From assembly GCA_964023275.1 (NCBI GenBank), contig OZ029921.1, positions 14,735,306-14,799,305 on the forward strand: a stretch of 64,000 bases of DNA. Direction: 5' to 3'. This document shows positions 36,301 through 46,800 of the stretch, piece after piece. The position numbers and the translations under genes were made by a program. The DNA is from Norana najaformis (lineage: Eukaryota > Annelida > Clitellata > Crassiclitellata > Hormogastridae). The number at the start of each line of letters is the position of its first letter. The stretch's first letter is position 1. The notes beneath the pieces are model-generated. The model had not been told where the DNA came from. It saw nothing but the letters and a program-made list of their open reading frames with translations, and did no database searches.

Positions 36301-38383
36301 AGGCCCAGAAAGAAACTGAATTGGCTGAAAGACAGCTAAAGAAGGAGGAACAAGAATTTAAGCTGGCTAAACTTAAGTTACACACTGAGGAGAGACAGTT
36401 CAAGGCTGAAAAATACAGAGGAAAGAAAGTTCAAAGCTGAAGCACAGGAAAGTTAATGGCAGAAACTGGACAGAATTCAGCTAGAAAAGGAAATTACCAG
36501 CTGAGATGGAAGAAAAACAGAGACAGTATGAGTTGGAACTGAGATGCCTAGAGGGTACTGAAATGGAGGCAATCCCTGTTCAAGAAAATGACACATTCTG
36601 GCCGGCATCAGCAGTCAAACTACTATCAAAATTTTACGACTCTGATGTCAAACGTATCTGCTGTCATACGAGAAGGCCAAGACCTTTCATGCATTTCCAA
36701 AGACAAATGGACTGCCTTAGTGCCTACACAATTGACAGGTAAGGCATAGTAAGTGTTTTCTGAGTTATCTGTGGATGACTATGATATACTGAAGCAGGCT
36801 TTGCTAACTACATACTATGGAGTGCTAGAATACTACAGAAAGCAGTTTTGAGCGACAGTGACAGGAAAATTGGAGAGCTATTCAACTTTTACTTTCCGGT
36901 GAATTTTACCATTTCAAAGGTGGTTCAAAGGGGAAGAAGCTCTGAATGGCCTAGAGGTCTTCAAACTTGAACAATCTGTAAATTGTCTGCTAGAAGAGCT
37001 ACATAAATGGATCATTGACAAGAAGCCAAAGATCATCACTGGAGCAGTTAAACTGGCTGAATATTAACCAGTGCATTGATTTTACAAACATCCTGTCATG
37101 TAGCGATACACAGCAAATTCCTGTAACTGCAAAATTTGATTAGCAAATTCCTGTGTCACATGTTAATGCATCTTGTGTGTTAAATAGGTAGCAATATTAT
37201 TTCTTCATTTCTTAAGTGCCACAATCTAATGACTAAGCATCAACTGATGGTGCTCAGCAACTGTCAGTGAAAGACTTGCTCAAGGTCCCTACACAGCAAC
37301 TGTATCAAAAGGAGGGTCAAACCCATACTCTCTGTGTTACAAACATTTCATGTATACATATATGCATATGTGTGTATGTATTTATATGTACACATATAAA
37401 TGCATATGTATATGTATATACATATCTACCGTTTTCTATGTGTGTGATATTGGCACAGAATATCCAGCCATTGGAAATGACATAAATAAATTCTTGTATG
37501 TTTACTCAGGAATTTCTTACACATTAACTTCCAGTATCAGTATTGTTCACTGGTACAGTGCTCTATTTCTACACCAGGCTTGGAATTCTTGTTACCAGGT
37601 GCCTTGAAAACCATTTAGACCCTAGACTCAAAGCTTACCCATTTAGGTAATATGGAAATAAAGGCTAATATTACATGAAAATAACCTTAGGCTTATAGTC
37701 TGAAGTTTGTATGGCACAACATATTTTGCCATCATAACTTGTTCACAAACATTCTCACATGCATTGCTAGAACTTACATCAGCTGTATAAATTAAAGCCT
37801 AAAAGTACAAAATAGAAAATTTCTTGTGTTTGTCTGTGGCACTTTCTGGCATTAGTCTACGTTAATAGTTAATGTACACTATCTTGCTCACAGGGGTATT
37901 GCTCTATTTCTACGCCTGCCTGGGCTGATTTTATTCCTTGGTCTACGAACACCATTTCGGTAGGTAAAGTGTAAGACAGTCGACAAGTGTTATGTGATAG
38001 CTGTTAACAAGTCTGAAAAGCTTGGTGAACATAAAAATTCTATTGCAAATATGGCTTAAATCGCTTTTTCGGATTGTCACTCCTTACATATTCTGCGATT
38101 GACTGATATATGCCCGATAAATTCATTGAAAAAACTGCAGGGCCGCTATAGAAAACCGAGAACATTTACACGCACTAACATGTTCGCCCAGACAGCGGGC
38201 GATAATTTAAAATTTATACAAACTTAATACAGAACTTGGTTTCAGTAAAGCTTTCGTGACCCCTGAGAACAAAACCTTGTCAAGACACCAAATTACATAA
38301 CGAAAAACATTAAAATGCATCCGTACGTCTAATCGTTCTTTGAAACTTCGAGACAGCTTTTTATCCTTCGAAGTCGCCGCCAT
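24376..38383 (-). CDS. HAUS7: HAUS augmin-like complex subunit 7 (complete, 10 coding exons)
   Basis: Minus-strand exons, 5' to 3': 38383-38327, 34961-34855, 32842-32766, 32404-32343, 30652-30531, 29501-29328, 28011-27912, 27123-26914, 25814-25682, 24521-24376. They total 1188 bases, 395 residues plus stop, with every phase matching; vertebrate HAUS7 is of similar length. Augmin binds spindle microtubules and recruits gamma-tubulin for branching nucleation. Family resemblance is clear in KERLDQLSCP and PRIRLLQWLFSK (calponin-homology-like N-terminus), RQIAFMDMLLDL, and LSEFDQLITSFSCCYDND in the helical C-terminal half. The start is the ATG in an ATGGCGGC context at 38383; an in-frame upstream ATG would add residues unlike the family. 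The first exon is only 19 codons, so that exon is the least certain. Exons 4-10 lie in the right copy of the 8.6 kb duplication. Confidence 0.87.
25431..25496 (+). repeat. 22-base minisatellite, three units (right copy)
   Basis: The same three-unit array as at 16849, here with all three units identical. The equal copy number is consistent with a very recent common origin of the two segments. Confidence 0.95.
29599..29772 (+). mobile_element. tRNA-derived SINE in HAUS7 intron (right copy)
   Basis: Counterpart of the SINE at 21017-21190, at the 8582-base offset. It differs by one base near the head (GAGCTC against GAGTTC), so it was present before the copies diverged. Confidence 0.75.
33400..34440 (-). 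mobile_element. Decayed LINE reverse transcriptase in HAUS7 intron 2
   Basis: Minus-strand fragments in shifting frames resemble successive parts of a CR1/L2/Jockey-type reverse transcriptase. One piece near 34300-34400 resembles the leucine/isoleucine-rich stretch ending in PLLKKPS. Another at 33923-34138 reads DNDKVTAFAHLYLSSIFDTV, matching the LDLSAAFDTVDH catalytic block, with the first catalytic aspartate block changed. Stops and frameshifts show it is long dead. The boundaries are estimates. Confidence 0.6.
36150..37075 (+). mobile_element. Broken Ty3/gypsy-type gag-like sequence in HAUS7 intron 1
   Basis: The plus strand at 36159-36440 encodes a highly charged Glu/Lys/Gln-rich coiled coil of 93 residues. 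It is followed in other frames by pieces resembling a retrotransposon capsid: a tryptophan-proline and aspartate-rich segment (36506-36742), then SVDDYDILKQALLTTYYGVL (about 36767-36826) and LEQSVNCLLEELHKWI further on. Animal Ty3/gypsy gag proteins share this coiled-coil then SCAN-like capsid order. Several stops and frame changes interrupt it and no LTRs or pol were found. It is antisense to HAUS7. Confidence 0.6.
37213..37350 (-). mobile_element. tRNA-derived SINE, inverted, in HAUS7 intron 1
   Basis: The reverse complement contains the B-box-like GGGTTTGACCCTCC, the CACTGACAGTTGCTGAGC body and the TAGTCATTAGATTGTGGCAC tail shared with the copies at 13537 and 21017. Confidence 0.65.
37352..37430. 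repeat. Alternating purine-pyrimidine AT/GT tract
   Basis: Dense TATACATATATGCATATGTG-like alternation with many short palindromes, directly downstream of the SINE head. Confidence 0.7.
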
Positions 38384-38717
38384 TTCTAATGTCATAAAAA
38401 CAAGCACGCACTGAGTAAGTAAGGCTTGTTCCATTTTGGCAATCCAAACAATCCGTCTATTGAGCACTGAAATAAACGTAAATGTGCACGGTTGTAGGCC
38501 TATATAGCGACCATATGGCCTCTGCCCTGCTCATTTAAAAGAATTCACAACCCATGCCGGTTTGAATGGTTGACACGTTCCCTGTGTATGGACCGTGGTA
38601 AAATAAGCCAGGAACGGTATGCGAACCGCATCCTCACGCTCAGAGATGCCATGATGTAGGCTTTACAGCCATTGTAGCCAAGCAAGCTAGATAGATAATT
38701 TATTATCTGTAGATCAT

Positions 38718-39120
38718 TTGATCAATCAGTCATTCAATGAGAATCAGCTTAATTCATTCACTCACCCTTATACCAAAGATCTTAGCTTATACTTTGTACT
38801 TATAGAGTACAAAGTCTTATCCCTCACCTACAACACACTTCAATCCTCCAAACCCTCCTATCTTCGTCAATTACTTACTATCCAACCACTCCGTTCAACC
38901 CGCTCCTCATCTGTCCTAACACTTCTTCGCCCTCCCGTCACCTAAACCTTAAAATTTGGAAATCGCGTCATAGCTACCCCTCTGGAGTAAACTACCGCCA
39001 GAATTACGACAGTTATCTGATCCATCATTATATGATCCAGCACTCACCAACACTTCACCTCTTTCGGTTTCTGCATTGGTCTTTCACTCAAGATTGTAAA
39101 CATTTCTTTTCCAGAAATAT
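38718..39120 (+). mobile_element. LINE 3' ORF fragment upstream of HAUS7
   Basis: The plus-strand peptide IEYKVLSLTYNTLQSSKPSY and the following LRQLLTIQPLRSTRSSSVL match the conserved thumb and C-terminal region of CR1/L2-type reverse transcriptases. After a stop near 38945 the sequence continues as a broken extension with further stops. No active-site region is present. Confidence 0.65.
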
Positions 39121-39917
39121 TATCCTGATTCTTCCTCTTCCCCTTATCTCTCTTCTCGCTTCAATATCAAACACCATCCACCGTAGCCGTCCGACTATCT
39201 GGCTGCCTGACTCCTGGATCTTGACCTGGAACCGAACTCTGTTGCCTATCAATTTTGTTTTGACTGAGCGCCTGTGAATAAGCCGGTTCCCGCGACTTAG
39301 CTTTCGTTGGGCGCTGTAGAAATCTCGAGATTACTATCACGAATACGCTACTTGGCACTATATATTACAGCATTAGTTAGACTTATTTTTCGAAGATCAC
39401 AGCTTTACGGTATCTTTGGTTGTTTTTTGCGTAAATTGTTTTCGAACGACCAACTTAAGAATTCGAACGACCAACGTAAGAAATTGAAAGGTAATCTTAT
39501 GCGTAAGATTGCCGATCGAAAGAATAAATACCGACGCAGGATTTTAAATGTTTTTACGTTGAGGATTGATTGTGTTCGCGTATAAAACGTTGGTAAAATG
39601 AAATATTAGACAAAGACTTTTATTATCGCTCACTGCATTGTAAATTGTAAACGAACATTTATAAAGCGCCACTTAGGAAACAGTGGCGCTCCCGACTTGA
39701 ACAAACAAAAAGAATTTCAGGCGTTTGCGAGACTGGGTAGGAGAAAGACTAAGTAACTGAAGCCGCAGTTCAAGACATTGTTAAATTATTCTCGTTTACT
39801 CACTACGAAGGTAGGCAGAAGTTGTATAAAAGTAAAATTAAGTACAGTCTAAAACAAAATTATAAAATTTGATATTCGAAAGTCATATTGTAGTTATTTA
39901 ATATATGCAGAAGCTAT

Positions 39918-40129
39918 TGTAGTAGTATTGTAGTGGTCGGTGCCTCGTAACCGGTGGTCGCGGGTTAGAATCGGCCCAAGACCCGGCGTAGTGACCTTGG
40001 ACAGGTTGCTCATCCACAGTTGTCTGTGAGGAAGACAATGGGAAATCACCTCACTCATCTCATCCCCGGGTGGCAAAACAAGTGGACCTGCCTTGAGGCA
40101 GAGAACATCATCATCACCATCATCATCAA
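39918..40129 (+). mobile_element. tRNA-derived SINE with target-site duplication
   Basis: The element begins near TGGTCGGTGCCTCGTAACC (A-box-like), has GCGGGTTAGAATCGG (B-box-like) and ends in a run of ATC triplets. It is flanked by a 19-base direct repeat, TAATATATGCAGAAGCTAT at 39899-39917 and TAATATTTGCAGAAGCTAT at 40130-40148, one mismatch apart. This is the signature of LINE-mediated retroposition. It belongs to a different family from the 13537 SINE. Confidence 0.82.
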
Positions 40130-40853
40130 TAATATTTGCAGAAGCTATAATTTATTATGCCTGCTTTGCGCAATGGGGTCTATGTCAAAGAGCATTTCTA
40201 TAGTGGATTATGACAGTTTGTATTAAAGAACCATTTGGGGTAACTTATCCAGCATGATGTGAGAAATTGACCAAAGATAAAATGAACAGAATGAAAAGAT
40301 TATAGTCTTTTATATAATGTAAAGCAACTGTACATGTTAAAATTTAAGTTTGGCCACCATACCACTGTTAACATATAAACACTGTGTCCCCCACAGACTT
40401 CGAGAGAACAGAGTGCTGCAAGGGATAATATTACAGCACATTCTTCTGGGAACTGATATCATATCCGATAGATGGCAAGCCTATTCCGATCTGAAAAACT
40501 TAGAAAACGGCATTTTGTGCATTCTTTTGTTGTGCGTGAACAGAACTGTGTATATTTGGATGATGATGAGGTGCACACACAGAATGTGGAGGTCATAAAA
40601 CTAAAAATAATTTGGCACAGTCACAATTTGTCTGAACGACAGATTGTGCTGTACAGCAACAACTAACCATTTGCTTAATTGCAATAAAGCAAGATGAACT
40701 TGTTGTCTGTCATGGCATACTTGTGTTTAGGAGAGAGCACAGCCAGACTGGAGGCGAATAGCAGCAATCAAGAATCATCATTGTATATTCCATCCACATG
40801 TGCTGCATGTTTTACTAAATCTTTTGATAAAATTGTGCTTTAGCTGCAGCAAA

Positions 40854-43800
40854 ATGTCATCTCCAGAAGTTGAGAGATTTGAAATAACAGAAGAAGATCT
40901 GAATCCTTTTCCAAAGAGAAAGAGGATGTCTAAAAATAAGGCTGCTTTAGGTGAGACTTAAAGTATTCAGTTTTGTATAATTTTTGGATAAATCTTCTGC
41001 GGCGGAATGTTCCACCGCTAGACAGAAAAATATTACTTATGTGGTGGAAATCTCATTCAAAACTTTTGTGCATGCGCATTCAAAACCTTCGCGTATGGTA
41101 TTTACGTTTTAAAAATACGTTTTACAAAGTTAAAATGGCAGAATTAATCTTAGGACAAACTTTTGATAGCCAACAAGAAGCTGAACTGTTTGTGACTTTG
41201 TATTGTGCTCGAAATTATCACCTAGTGTCATAAAGGCACAATTTAATGCGGAAGCTTCCGCCGCACAAGTAATTTCTGCATGCGTTGAGTGGCAGAATCT
41301 TCCGCCGCAGAAGCACTACATATAATTTTACTAGCCCATGGACTTGTCTGTATTGTAATGCTTTCTGCTGTTGAAGTGAGGTAGTGGCTTTTAAAGAATT
41401 TGTATTTTTGCATTTTATAAGCATTTTTAGACAAAGCAGGAGATTCCTATACCAATCACGACAATTTCCTACCTTCCAGTGCATCACTATATCGTAATAG
41501 ACATGGACGCTTTTAGTTGAAAGTTTCATTGTGTACAATGCTTTAAAGCAGTACTTATGAGAAGGGCTGTACGGATGTTCAGGTGTATACATTGGGTGGG
41601 TTTGAAGAATTTTGAAAAGCGTGGAATACCCCATAGAGCTGGGAAGAAAGATTCTTATTTGTGTCAAGGTAAAGGTAACAGACTATAGAACTTATCAGAA
41701 GTGTGGTTCCTTAATTTGAACATGCTTTGTGTAATGTATTGTGTAATTTTCTGCATTCACTGAAACATAAACAAATGTTATGTTAATTGAATTTCTTAAG
41801 AAATCTGAGATCAGATCTCTTGCAGTGAACATAAAGCAGACAATTTCCACAGCACGGTTCAAATACAAAGTTTTTTAAAGGGTTTTAAATTAAAGCACTG
41901 GTAGGTATGTTAGGTTTAGCCACATTTGTTAGCCAGTGAGGACTTTCTCCAGTTTTGTTAGCATCATTCAGTTATTGATCAGACTTTCACTAATTTTTAC
42001 TCTTTAGCATCATGTAGCATTGTATGGAGTGTCTGTGACAGGCTTGTCATAGGTGGACTTTAATTTAATCTATTCTGAGAACTTCTTTAGCACGTCGTTT
42101 TATCACTTAAGTAAAATAGTTACTCACTCTGCAATGCAGGTCCCTTCGAAAACAAAGAGTGCAATCTGTGGAGACATGGAAACACTGAGTGAATATCCTG
42201 GACAGAAACAGCAAATGCATGCCCACCAGCAGTCTAGATACATACATACTTATCACCATTATAATCTGTAATAAGTTAAAATATTCAGTAGCTTTGATTA
42301 GTTTTGATTATGATATAACCTGCCAGTCATTGTCTCATGGTTGTTATTTTTGTTTCTTACTTGTGTGTTGGCACATAAGAGAAACGAGAGCCAAATAATT
42401 TGCATTCTAGTAAAAAGTAAGCACTTAAATAGTTATTGATAATAAGTAGTTGTCAGGTCTAAACCGTTGCTCAGATTCAGCCAAGATATTCTGTACATTT
42501 ACTTGATTATCTTTTCGTTTTCATCCTCATATGTTTTCTTCAGATGTCAGAAGAGTTTCATGCCTACTGTCTTATGGCTGTTAGTCAGTTTCTTCCACTG
42601 GTCTTTTAGCTTTCTACACGTACCTGTATTAGCTGATCCATTCAAGCTGTTCTGATTCCAGTTCAAAGCCATCCTACTTTCTCTAGAGATGCTTATGTCC
42701 GGTAATGACCAGCACCCATTTTCATAGTGGTGGCAGGAATTCAGGTTAATTTAGCGATGCTGATGTCAGATGATTGACCGGTCCAGCATCGGCTGCTACC
42801 AGTAAGGGCCCATCCATATATTACGTACGCAAAAAAATATTTTCATACCCCCTTCCCGCCTGTTGCACCTCTTACATTTTGTGGACCCCTCCCCATGCAT
42901 ACGTACAACCAAGCTTCTCTAATCCCCATTTACAAAAGTTAATTAGCTAAAGTCATCTATGAGACATTTGTTTTAACATAGGCTACTATTTATTTTTGTT
43001 ATACATGATATTTGCTAGCTAAAATTTGTTAACTGTTATGAAGAAAAAACTACTAACAACACCAAAATTACATTTTAAAAAGTTTTAATATTACATAAAA
43101 TTGATAAAGTAGGAATATAGTCAGTGATTTGGTTTTTAGTTCTGATTTTGAATAGGCTAATGTGGACATCGTAATTAGAAATTTATTTTGCGTACGTACA
43201 CATTTTGTCGAGACCCGCCCCCCTCGCCGTATGCACCCGTACGCAAAATCGCCTAAATCTGATCACCCCCCTCATTGCATACGTAATATTTGGATGGGCA
43301 TGAGAAGAATTCTGTCTGTTGGAGAGGGAGGCCATCAATATAAGTTGACACAGCTGACTTCCATAAGACTGTTGATGGAGAGAGAAAATATTGAAATTGA
43401 GCAACTTTTTATTTGTTGGCTTGTAGCAGGTACACAATGTAAACTCATACAGTTGAAACTGATTTTGTTTACGTTATTCTGCTGCTACTTTTAAGTTAGA
43501 TTATGTCTTATTGTTTCACAGCTTAAAATTATAATTTTATTTTTTACAGGTGTATTTGCAGACAGTGAGAGTGATGAAGAAAATGAACGACCTAAATTTT
43601 CTAGTCGCAAACGCCAAAAAGACTATTTTGCACCGGTTAATTTTGTGAGTGGAGGTATTAAAATTGGTGACAAAGTCACAAAAGAAGAAGCCGATGATGT
43701 CATCACTGTTAGTAATGCAAATACAATGTTCTCATTATTATTTTTATTATCATCAAACTTATTGTCATCAGTTTCTGAAGCCAGCCATTTGGTGGCATTG

Positions 43801-46800
43801 GGTAGAAATAAGTGATTTCCATTTCTTGGCCATTTATCAAGTCTCATGCGTTTCGTGTGTCGAGTGCAAGTCTGTTTATTGTCTTCCTTTAAGCGATTCA
43901 GTCAAATTTAGTCAAATGAAAATGGCATAGGTTGTTTAGCTCTATTAATAATCCACTAAGGACAAAAATTAGAACCATTTGATTCATTAGACAGTGCGAG
44001 AATGTTAAGAAGGATGAAGTAGAGAAGGAGATATCCGGAAATCTCTGGCATAAGGAGGGGAGATCAGTCTTGGCGAGCTGCAAGCGGCCACCAAGCCAGA
44101 TGAACTTGGTATTATTACGGTTCATACGGAGGCGATTGGAGGACATCCACAGGTCAAGGACAGAGGTGGCATCGAGAATCCTCTGGACAAGGGCAGGGGC
44201 CGCCTCCGCCGGACCATGGGCATAAGCCTGGGTGTCGTCTGCATACTGAAGGACAGCAACACTCAGTGGGAGGAGGGTCCAAGCTAGATCAGAGGCATAT
44301 AAAATATAGAGGAGAGGAGCTAGGACGGAACCCTGGTGGAGACCAAAGAAGACGGGGGACCAGACCAAAAACAACAGATTGAAAGCGGTCTGACAGGAAT
44401 GACTGAAACCAGGTGAGGGCAGAACCAGTGATGCCAAAGGAAATCTCCAAACGCTCCAATAGGATGGAGTGATCAACGGTATCAAATGTACAAATGCAAC
44501 TAGTAATAAAAAAATTCAATACACCTGGTAGACAGAAGCAACATGCTTATTTGAAATTTTTGGTTAATCAAATTAGTCTTTGAAAATTTAATTTTTTTGT
44601 CCCTTTTTCTGTGTTATGTTTGATGTGATAGTTAGGTGCATGTAGTAGTTGTAGCAGCTGTATTGGTTTTACAGGTTTCTAGTTAAATTACCGACAGTGT
44701 TTTGCAATAAGCTATGCAAGGTTTTTGCCTTTGAGATAGCATTCTCGAAATGTGCTTACATGTTTACTTTAATTTTGTATGAATTTCAGAATGAAGGCAT
44801 GTCTCATCTTGTGTTCTTTTGGTGTTGTTTTTAGGATTCAGATGAAGATGAACCTGCTCAGCCAGTGAAACGGCCCAGTACCAAAAGACCCTTTAGTAGC
44901 TACAAGCACGCTAAAGTTCCAGATGAGTGCGTCATTATATTTTGTCTTAACTAGAGATGTAAAAAAACATGTTTTTTTGGCGTTGAAATATTTCAATTAA
45001 ATATTTCAGTTTTATTTGAAATATTTCAGTTTCCTTTGAAACATTTGAAATTATGTTTTTTTTACATTTTACAACTAATTACAACCATAATAACAGTTTA
45101 TTTATTTCTCTCATATTACATATTATATGCATTATTGTGTTAGTGATGACCATCCTCGAGATACTCAATTTATTTCTAATTACCTGTTTTTAAGAATGAC
45201 TTTTATGAGAGTTACATTATATGTTGAAAAACATATTTTATTCACCAAATGTAACAAATTACAGTTTGATCTAATAAAGTAGATGTTATTGTTCATTGTT
45301 ATGCTTAACATTTATTATTAATCACTTGTTTTGTCATAAATGAAATAAATGTGATTTTAGCTAAATTCTGCTAGCCTAGGAGGCTAGGACACAGTCAATC
45401 GTATAGAATTCAAAACACTTTAGTGACTTTACAAGACAAATTATAAATCACAAATACTATGTCAACTAGACTCAATAATAATCCGGCGAACAAAATTTTA
45501 CAAAAAGTTCTAAGAATAGAACTTAGAACACAAACATAAATAGTACTATCAGTCAGACAGAGTAAACCATCATTAATAGTAATTATACTTCAAAACATGT
45601 TGTTTTTTTTGGTCATTGAAATATTTCAAAAAAACCTGTCAGAAATGAAATATTTCAAATGAAATATTTTGTCTTAACCCATAGTTCATAACATCCCAGG
45701 TCTGTCTGTACTTGATGATGAATTTTTGCTCCTGGATATCTTTTTATATTATAATTAGTGTCAAACATGTGGGTATCTGAGTATTTATTCAACACGTTTG
45801 AAGACTTTGACCTTTTGAAGGCACTGAGCAGGAAAGTTGTAATCAGAATTTATCATGGCATTATTTTTTTATGTAGCAAAATTGTTGTAAATTTTCGGAG
45901 AATTCCTCATTGTTCTGTTCTGGAAATGAAGTCAGCAACACTTCTTACCCATAGCTGCCTCTTTTAGTTGGCTTAAGGGACTGATCTGCTTTACATAATC
46001 TGGTGTGTTGATTAACTTCTATTGAAACTTTTCAGATCTGTCGGAATGATGGTGAATGACTCAATTTTACGAATGATGGTTTGTTGCTTTTTATGTTTCT
46101 ACATTTTTAGCTGTTTTATAACAATAGATCAGATTCATTCAAACTGCACACCATTCATAGTCTAAGGTAATTCACTAAATTTGTTATTATTTATAAAAAA
46201 ATAACTTAAACATTGATTTTTTGACTGCATATTTTTGTGATTAACTAAATATAAAGTTGTTTGCATGTAAATGCCTTGCAGTTGAATGGCAAGAGTTAAA
46301 AGACTTTTAGTACATTTTTTCTTAAATTTTCAGAAAGGTTATGTACCTGGAAAGGGATTGGGAAAGAATCTGCAAGGTATTGCTACTCCTGTGGAGGCTT
46401 TTCAAAGGAAAGGTCGTGGAGCTATTGGGTTGTACGGTCCAGAGAAGACTGAGAGAGCAGAAAAAGATTTTCCAACTAAGCCCACTTCAGATGAAGAAGA
46501 AGAAAAAGATTTTAAGCAGAAGTTGCAGCGTTGGAAAAAAGGCAAGGTAGGCTACATGTTTATTCTTATTGCCTTTTTTTTAATGGAAGTTAGAAGGCCC
46601 CTTTTTGCCAGAGTTATTTTGTAGAAACTTGCATGCTTCACACTGCTTCATTGTGTTAGAACACAATTTATTGCTTCAAAATAGTATAGAATTACTGCAT
46701 TAGAACATATATCACATCGTTTTAGAGAAGCATTAAATCACTGCTTTAGATAAAATTGAATCACTGATTTAGGATGTATTTCACACTGCTTTAAAATAGC

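Larger units (their letters stand above)
38384..40853. promoter_or_regulatory. Divergent upstream region of HAUS7 and TFIP11
   Basis: HAUS7 (minus) and TFIP11 (plus) start codons face away from each other across 2.47 kb. The part at about 38000-39600 is richer in CpG than the rest of the window, as expected near animal promoters. A LINE fragment (38718-39120) and a SINE (39918-40129) occupy part of it. The TFIP11 first coding exon is preceded by a polypyrimidine-AG (CTTTAGCTGCAG at 40838-40849), so a separate 5' UTR exon probably lies in this region. No specific promoter element is called. Confidence 0.45.

Noticed and set aside
38384..38467. Upstream in-frame ATGs extending HAUS7 exon 1 (MLNRRIVWIAKMEQALLTQ...)
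   Set aside because: Hydrophobic extension without family counterpart; the ATGGCGGC context at 38383 is a better animal start.
41218..41667. 149-codon minus-strand frame in TFIP11 intron 1
   Set aside because: It overlaps the right end of an inverted-repeat element and has no family resemblance; length alone is weak evidence in this composition.
43162..43494. 110-codon plus frame and overlapping minus frame
   Set aside because: Mostly translation of the inverted-repeat element end with its GCGTACGTACA and C-rich blocks.
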